This document shows, piece after piece, positions 7,031-10,812 of a stretch of DNA of 10,812 nt; position 1 is the stretch's first letter; every line of letters starts with the position of its first letter. The DNA is from Gammaproteobacteria bacterium (GTDB lineage: Bacteria > Pseudomonadota > Gammaproteobacteria > GRL18), in NCBI GenBank assembly GCA_030632625.1, contig DAOVUK010000053.1, positions 1-10,812 of the forward strand. Direction: 5' to 3'. Below the pieces are notes generated by a model. It did no database searches. It had not been told where the DNA came from and worked only from the letters and a program-made list of their open reading frames with translations. Both the position numbers and the translations under genes were made by a program.

Positions 7031-7056
7031 TCTATCTGCTTAAACCAAAGGCTCAA
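7029..7056 (-). promoter_or_regulatory. Candidate rpsO promoter
   Basis: On the minus strand TTGAGC (7056-7051) and TAGATT (7034-7029) are separated by 16 bases, each matching four of six consensus bases. Transcription would start near 7022 and give a leader of about 88 nucleotides before the S15 start. A dedicated rpsO promoter is known in E. coli, which supports looking here, but the match is modest. Confidence 0.4.
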
Positions 7057-7081
7057 CTAAAGGATGAAACTATCACTTTAC

Positions 7082-7097
7082 TGATATCTTGATATCA
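7082..7097. repeat. Palindrome tgatatc-tt-gatatca upstream of rpsO
   Basis: A perfect seven-base inverted repeat with a two-base centre, lying about 60-75 bases upstream of the predicted rpsO transcription start. Its symmetry suits a dimeric regulator's binding site; no known operator is recognised in it. Confidence 0.35.
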
Positions 7098-7192
7098 AAG
7101 AATCACAGTCTCAAACAAGGCGTGTATTTTACCTGCTCAGTTTATTTATAACAAGCAATATAATTGTTGGCATATGGGTAGTTATTATTATT

Positions 7193-8146
7193 TTATAAAA
7201 ATAATAATCTTTTGGGTTTTAATTGTCGGTTTTCATCTAAAATTGCCAGTCCTGTCAGAGTCTTATTGAAATACAGTCGATAATTATCTGACTCAAGATC
7301 AGGCTGCACATCAATCGTCATTCCATGCTGTATTCTGTCAAATTGCTGCGCATTAAGTTCAATGGCAGGAAATTGTGCAATAGCGGTATCTGTAGGTAAC
7401 AATAACTGATCCATGCGCTCAAAAGTCTGTGCATCCAACGGCTCATTTAAGGAATATTTTTCCAGCAAGTTATCCAGAGTAATTGCCTGAGACAATAAAA
7501 AAGGTCCGGACTCTATACGTCTTAATTCGCTGATATAGGCTCCACAGCCAATTTTGTGACCAATATCTTCACATAAAGTACGAATATAAGTCCCTTTAGA
7601 GCAGTGAACTTCGATTTCAATAAAGGCAGGGATTGCAGAATTTTTATTGGTTATTGAAAAGTCCAGCAGTGATATATCAAATAGTGTAATTTGCCTGGAT
7701 TTACGTTCAATTTCTATGCCTTTTCTAGCATATTCATACAATGGGCGACCATTGTGTTTAAGCGCTGAATACATGGGAGGCGTTTGATCCTGAAGCCCGG
7801 TAAAAGATAACAACAGCTCTAATATGTCATCTTTAGTTAATTCAGGAACAGGTTTCTGCTGGATTATTTCGCCATCAGAATCCCCGGTTGTGGTGACACT
7901 GCCTAAAATACATTTAGCACGATAACGTTTATCCGCGTCAAGCAGGTAATGGGAAACTTTAGTTGCTTCGCCCAGACAAATGGGCAATACCCCGGTAGCA
8001 AGCGGATCAAGACTGCCGGTATGACCTGCTTTTTGAGCATTGAATAAGTGTTTTACTTTTTGCAGCGCTTTATTTGAAGTGATTCCGGTGGGTTTATCAA
8101 GTACCAGAATACCATTGACAGGACGGCCTTTTTTTCTCCGTGCCAT
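7193..8146 (-). CDS. truB: tRNA pseudouridine(55) synthase TruB, 317 aa
   Basis: Isomerises U55 in the T loop of tRNAs to pseudouridine and acts as a tRNA folding chaperone. Seen: the catalytic motif GHTGSLDPLATGVLP (41-55) with nucleophile Asp47 (Asp48 in E. coli), the YRA motif (75-77) and KGTYIRTL (184-191), followed by a C-terminal PUA-like region (about 250-317). Length is normal. The ATG gives the usual MARRKKGRPVNGILVLDKP start; the ribosome-binding site is weak (AAGG, nine bases upstream). It follows rbfA after 76 bases without an obvious terminator, consistent with co-transcription. The stop codon lies in an all-A/T inverted repeat (7184-7208). Confidence 0.97.
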   Translation of the reverse strand: MARRKKGRPVNGILVLDKPTGITSNKALQKVKHLFNAQKAGHTGSLDPLATGVLPICLGEATKVSHYLLDADKRYRAKCILGSVTTTGDSDGEIIQQKPVPELTKDDILELLLSFTGLQDQTPPMYSALKHNGRPLYEYARKGIEIERKSRQITLFDISLLDFSITNKNSAIPAFIEIEVHCSKGTYIRTLCEDIGHKIGCGAYISELRRIESGPFLLSQAITLDNLLEKYSLNEPLDAQTFERMDQLLLPTDTAIAQFPAIELNAQQFDRIQHGMTIDVQPDLESDNYRLYFNKTLTGLAILDENRQLKPKRLLFL

Positions 8147-8222
8147 TTATTTTACCTTGACTATTGATATAAAAGAGTGGAATTACAAGAGGTATTAATA
8201 CGCTGAGTAGTTAATAAATAAA

Positions 8223-8630
8223 TTATTTTTTAGACGGTTTGTCAACAATGCGATGTTGATCATCAGCAATAGCACTATCAATCAGTTGCGTCAGTTGAGC
8301 ACCGCGTAATACTGATTCATCGTAGCGGAATTCTAAACGAGGCACTATTCGAAGTTTAATCCGCTGCCCTAATTCATAGCGAAGGAATCCAACAGCTTTA
8401 GTTAAACTTTGATGGACTTTTTCTTTATCTTCGCTCTGTTTGTCGCTGTGATCAGTGGCATTTATCACCGTATAAAAGACTTTCGCCAGACCCAGATCAC
8501 GAGTGACATCAACTGCCGTGATTGAAACAAATGCCAGACGAGGGTCTTTTACATCCCTCGCCAGCATTGTAGCCAGCTCACGTTGTATTAATTCACCCAC
8601 ACGGCGACTGCGACTATAATCGGCAGCCAT
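8223..8630 (-). CDS. rbfA: Ribosome-binding factor A, 135 aa
   Basis: A single type II KH-fold protein that binds immature 30S subunits and helps 16S rRNA 5'-end maturation, especially in the cold. Seen: the N-terminal R-R-VGELIQRELA helix (9-20), KDPRL (28-32), the VSITAVDVTRDLGLAKVFYT strand-helix region (35-54) and the R-VPRLEFRYDES strand near residues 94-106. A charged tail (about 122-135) follows. The ATG comes two bases after the infB stop codon, and its AAGGA ribosome-binding site lies inside the end of infB, so translation is probably coupled. Normal length, nothing unusual. Confidence 0.97.
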   Translation of the reverse strand: MAADYSRSRRVGELIQRELATMLARDVKDPRLAFVSITAVDVTRDLGLAKVFYTVINATDHSDKQSEDKEKVHQSLTKAVGFLRYELGQRIKLRIVPRLEFRYDESVLRGAQLTQLIDSAIADDQHRIVDKPSKK

Positions 8631-8632
8631 GC

Positions 8633-10812
8633 TTATAACGTCCTTTTTACTTGAATGCGTTGATAGACTTCGATCTGATCGCCTGCTTTAACGTCGTTGT
8701 AATTTTTAACACCAATACCACATTCCATACCGGATTTTACTTCCTGAACATCGTCTTTAAAGCGTCTTAAGGACTCAAGTTCACCTTCATAAATGACCAC
8801 ATTGTCACGTAGTACACGAATTGGACTATTACGCTTAAGGTTACCGTCAACCACCATACAGCCAGCAATAGCACCCAGTTTTGGAGAACGGAACACGTCT
8901 CGCACTTCGGCCAGGCCGATGATCTCATCCTTGAATTCAGGTGACAGCATACCGGTCATTGCTGTTTTAATTTCATCGAGAATATCATAAATAACACTAT
9001 AGTAATGAAGATCAACCGCTTCATTTTCTATAATTCTTTTAGCTGAAGCATCAGCACGGACATTAAAGCCGATCACAATCGCGTTTGAGGCAACTGCAAG
9101 CTGAGCATCTGATTCATTAATGCCGCCGACACCATCAGAAACTATATTAACTTTAACTTCATCGGTTGAGAGTTTTTTCAATGATTCAGAAATAGCTTCA
9201 ACTGAACCCTGTACATCTGCTTTAAGGACAATGTTAAGCGTTTCTACATGGCCGCTTTCCATTTTGGTAAACATATTCTCTAATTTAGCAGCCTGTTGTC
9301 TGGCAAGCTTAACATCACGGTATTTTCCTTGACGAAATAAAGCAACTTCACGCGCTTTGCGCTCATTTTTAACAACAAGAACTTCCGAACCAGCCGTTGG
9401 AGTACCTGACAGACCTAACACTTCTACCGGAATTGATGGTCCGGCCGCTTTTATGGTGCTGCCGTTTTCATCCAGCATTGCACGAATGCGGCCATAATCC
9501 TGACCGGCAATAATCATATCACCTTTTTTCAACTCACCGCTTTGAATCAGGACTGTTGCCACAGTACCACGGCCTTTATCGAGACGTGATTCAATAACGA
9601 CGCCTTTTGCAGGACCAGAAGGAACCGCTTCCAGCTCCATCATTTCTGCAGTGACTGAAATGGCATCGAGTAAATCATCAATACCCTGCCCGGTTTTAGC
9701 TGAAACCGGCATAAACATAACATCACCACCCCAATCCTCAGGTATCACTTCAAGCGCGGATAATTCATTTTTGACACGTTCAGGATCAGAATCTTCTTTA
9801 TCAATTTTATTAACAGCAACAATGATGGGTACTTCAGCAGCCTTGGCATGCTGAACCGCTTCTTTGGTCTGCGGCATAACGCCATCATCAGCTGCTACAA
9901 CAACAATGACGATGTCTGTTGCATTAGCACCACGGGAACGCATTGATGTAAATGCCGCGTGTCCCGGTGTATCCAGAAAGGTAATCATACCCTTGCCTGT
10001 TTCAACGTGGTATGCACCAATGTGCTGAGTAATACCGCCCGCCTCACCTTCAGCAACTTTTGCCTGGCGAATATGATCCAGTAAAGACGTTTTACCATGA
10101 TCAACGTGGCCCATAATAGTCACAACCGGAGCACGTGGTGCTTTGTCACCTTCAACATGCTCTTCCATGAGATTATCCTCAATTTCCTCTTCTTGCACAA
10201 GAACAGGCTTATGCCCCATTTCTTCAATCACAATAGAGGCTGTTTCCTGGTCAAGCATCTGGTTAATAGTGACCATACTGCCCATATTCATCATAATTTT
10301 GATGACTTCACCGGCCTTGACTGACATTTTCTGTGCTAAGTCGCCCACTTTGATGGTTTCTGGAATATTCACATCAATAACTTTAATTTCCGTTGGCATT
10401 TCAAATCCGTGTTGAGTTTCAATCTCTGGTTTATTGAAGCGTTTCTTCTTATGACGTGATGTAGCTGCAAACTTACCTTTGCGTTGCTTGTTCGCGGCCG
10501 CACCCTTCTTGGGCGCATCTTTTCCGGCAACAAACTTGGCTTTGTCCGGATGTCTCTTTTGAACTGCAGTTATTTTGTCAGTACTCTTTACAGCTCTTGG
10601 TGCTTCTTTAAGGATCGGCTTAGTCTGTTTTCTGGCAAGCTGTTCTATTTCACGTTTTTCAGTTATTTTTTCTTGTTCGGCTTTTTCAGTATTTTCCTGT
10701 TTAGCTAATTCAGCTTCACGCTTTTTGGTTGCCTCTGCTTCAGCCTGTTGAACTGCCATTTGTGACAATTGTTCAGCGTCTTGTCTGGCTTCTTCTTCAG
10801 CTTCCTGTTGAG
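8633..10812 (-). CDS. infB: Translation initiation factor IF-2, C-terminal 725 residues, 5' end outside window
   Basis: The frame is open to the last base of the window, so the true start lies outside; E. coli IF2 is 890 residues. Numbering from the first complete codon (10810): a charged Glu/Ala/Lys-rich N-terminal region (1-135), a folded IF2 N-domain (about 142-200), then the GTPase domain with G1 GHVDHGKT (234-241), the switch I GGIT region (258-261), G3 DTPGH (280-284), G4 NKID (334-337) and G5 SAK (370-372), followed by domains II to IV that carry fMet-tRNA binding at the C-terminus. It delivers initiator tRNA to the 30S subunit and promotes subunit joining. Internal in-frame starts that make shorter IF2 forms in E. 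coli could exist, but none can be assigned here. All GTPase motifs are intact. Confidence 0.97.
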   Translation of the reverse strand, partial: QQEAEEEARQDAEQLSQMAVQQAEAEATKKREAELAKQENTEKAEQEKITEKREIEQLARKQTKPILKEAPRAVKSTDKITAVQKRHPDKAKFVAGKDAPKKGAAANKQRKGKFAATSRHKKKRFNKPEIETQHGFEMPTEIKVIDVNIPETIKVGDLAQKMSVKAGEVIKIMMNMGSMVTINQMLDQETASIVIEEMGHKPVLVQEEEIEDNLMEEHVEGDKAPRAPVVTIMGHVDHGKTSLLDHIRQAKVAEGEAGGITQHIGAYHVETGKGMITFLDTPGHAAFTSMRSRGANATDIVIVVVAADDGVMPQTKEAVQHAKAAEVPIIVAVNKIDKEDSDPERVKNELSALEVIPEDWGGDVMFMPVSAKTGQGIDDLLDAISVTAEMMELEAVPSGPAKGVVIESRLDKGRGTVATVLIQSGELKKGDMIIAGQDYGRIRAMLDENGSTIKAAGPSIPVEVLGLSGTPTAGSEVLVVKNERKAREVALFRQGKYRDVKLARQQAAKLENMFTKMESGHVETLNIVLKADVQGSVEAISESLKKLSTDEVKVNIVSDGVGGINESDAQLAVASNAIVIGFNVRADASAKRIIENEAVDLHYYSVIYDILDEIKTAMTGMLSPEFKDEIIGLAEVRDVFRSPKLGAIAGCMVVDGNLKRNSPIRVLRDNVVIYEGELESLRRFKDDVQEVKSGMECGIGVKNYNDVKAGDQIEVYQRIQVKRTL

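Noticed and set aside
7184..7208. An 11-base all-A/T inverted repeat at the truB stop as a terminator
   Set aside because: It has no G or C in the stem, no following U tract on the minus strand, and is likely chance in AT-rich sequence.
10766..10768. TTG codon as the infB start
   Set aside because: The frame stays open for 14 more codons to the window edge with the same Glu/Ala/Gln-rich composition, and the visible protein is far shorter than normal IF2; the true start is outside.
1..10812. Mobile elements, CRISPR arrays, tRNA or rRNA genes
   Set aside because: No transposase or integrase motif, no regularly spaced repeat and no recognisable tRNA or rRNA segment was seen on either strand.

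Overview
The window looks like chromosomal DNA of a moderately AT-rich gammaproteobacterium. The inference rests on the gene order infB-rbfA-truB-rpsO-pnp, all on the minus strand, which matches the classical nusA/infB operon of Gammaproteobacteria, and on the close fit of PNPase to the E. coli protein (active-site Asp486, Asp492 and Lys494 fall at identical numbers). A stand-alone ATP sulfurylase (Sat) at the left edge, instead of the CysDN enzyme usual in enteric bacteria, fits a sulfur-oxidising lifestyle. No aprAB, dsr or sox gene is in view, so that remains an inference.

Layout: (1) 1-780, plus strand, the C-terminal two thirds of sat, cut by the window edge. (2) 781-920, a convergent intergenic region with a strong bidirectional terminator and two further small inverted repeats. 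(3) 921-4108, minus strand, a three-gene phosphosignalling cassette: a small FHA-domain protein and two paralogous membrane-anchored Ser/Thr kinases. (4) 4109-4427, an AT-rich spacer holding the pnp terminator and a weak promoter candidate. (5) 4428-10812, minus strand, the translation/RNA-maturation operon in transcription order infB (5' end outside the window), rbfA, truB, rpsO, pnp.

The housekeeping genes form the familiar set: translation initiation (IF2), 30S maturation (RbfA), tRNA U55 modification (TruB), ribosomal protein S15 and the 3'-5' exoribonuclease PNPase. A hairpin between rpsO and pnp sits where E. coli has its RNase III processing site.

The least ordinary part is the kinase/FHA cassette. 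Both kinases keep the catalytic Lys, Glu, Asp, Asn and DFG residues but have HGD in place of HRD and an altered glycine loop. They align without gaps through most of the kinase domain and then diverge: one carries a C-terminal coiled-coil/TPR-like region predicted to lie outside the membrane, the other stops right after its membrane anchor. The FHA protein has a Thr-containing linker and a basic tail and is a natural candidate for the phospho-reader or substrate. No phosphatase and no secretion-system gene is in the window. I saw no mobile element, tRNA, rRNA or CRISPR array.
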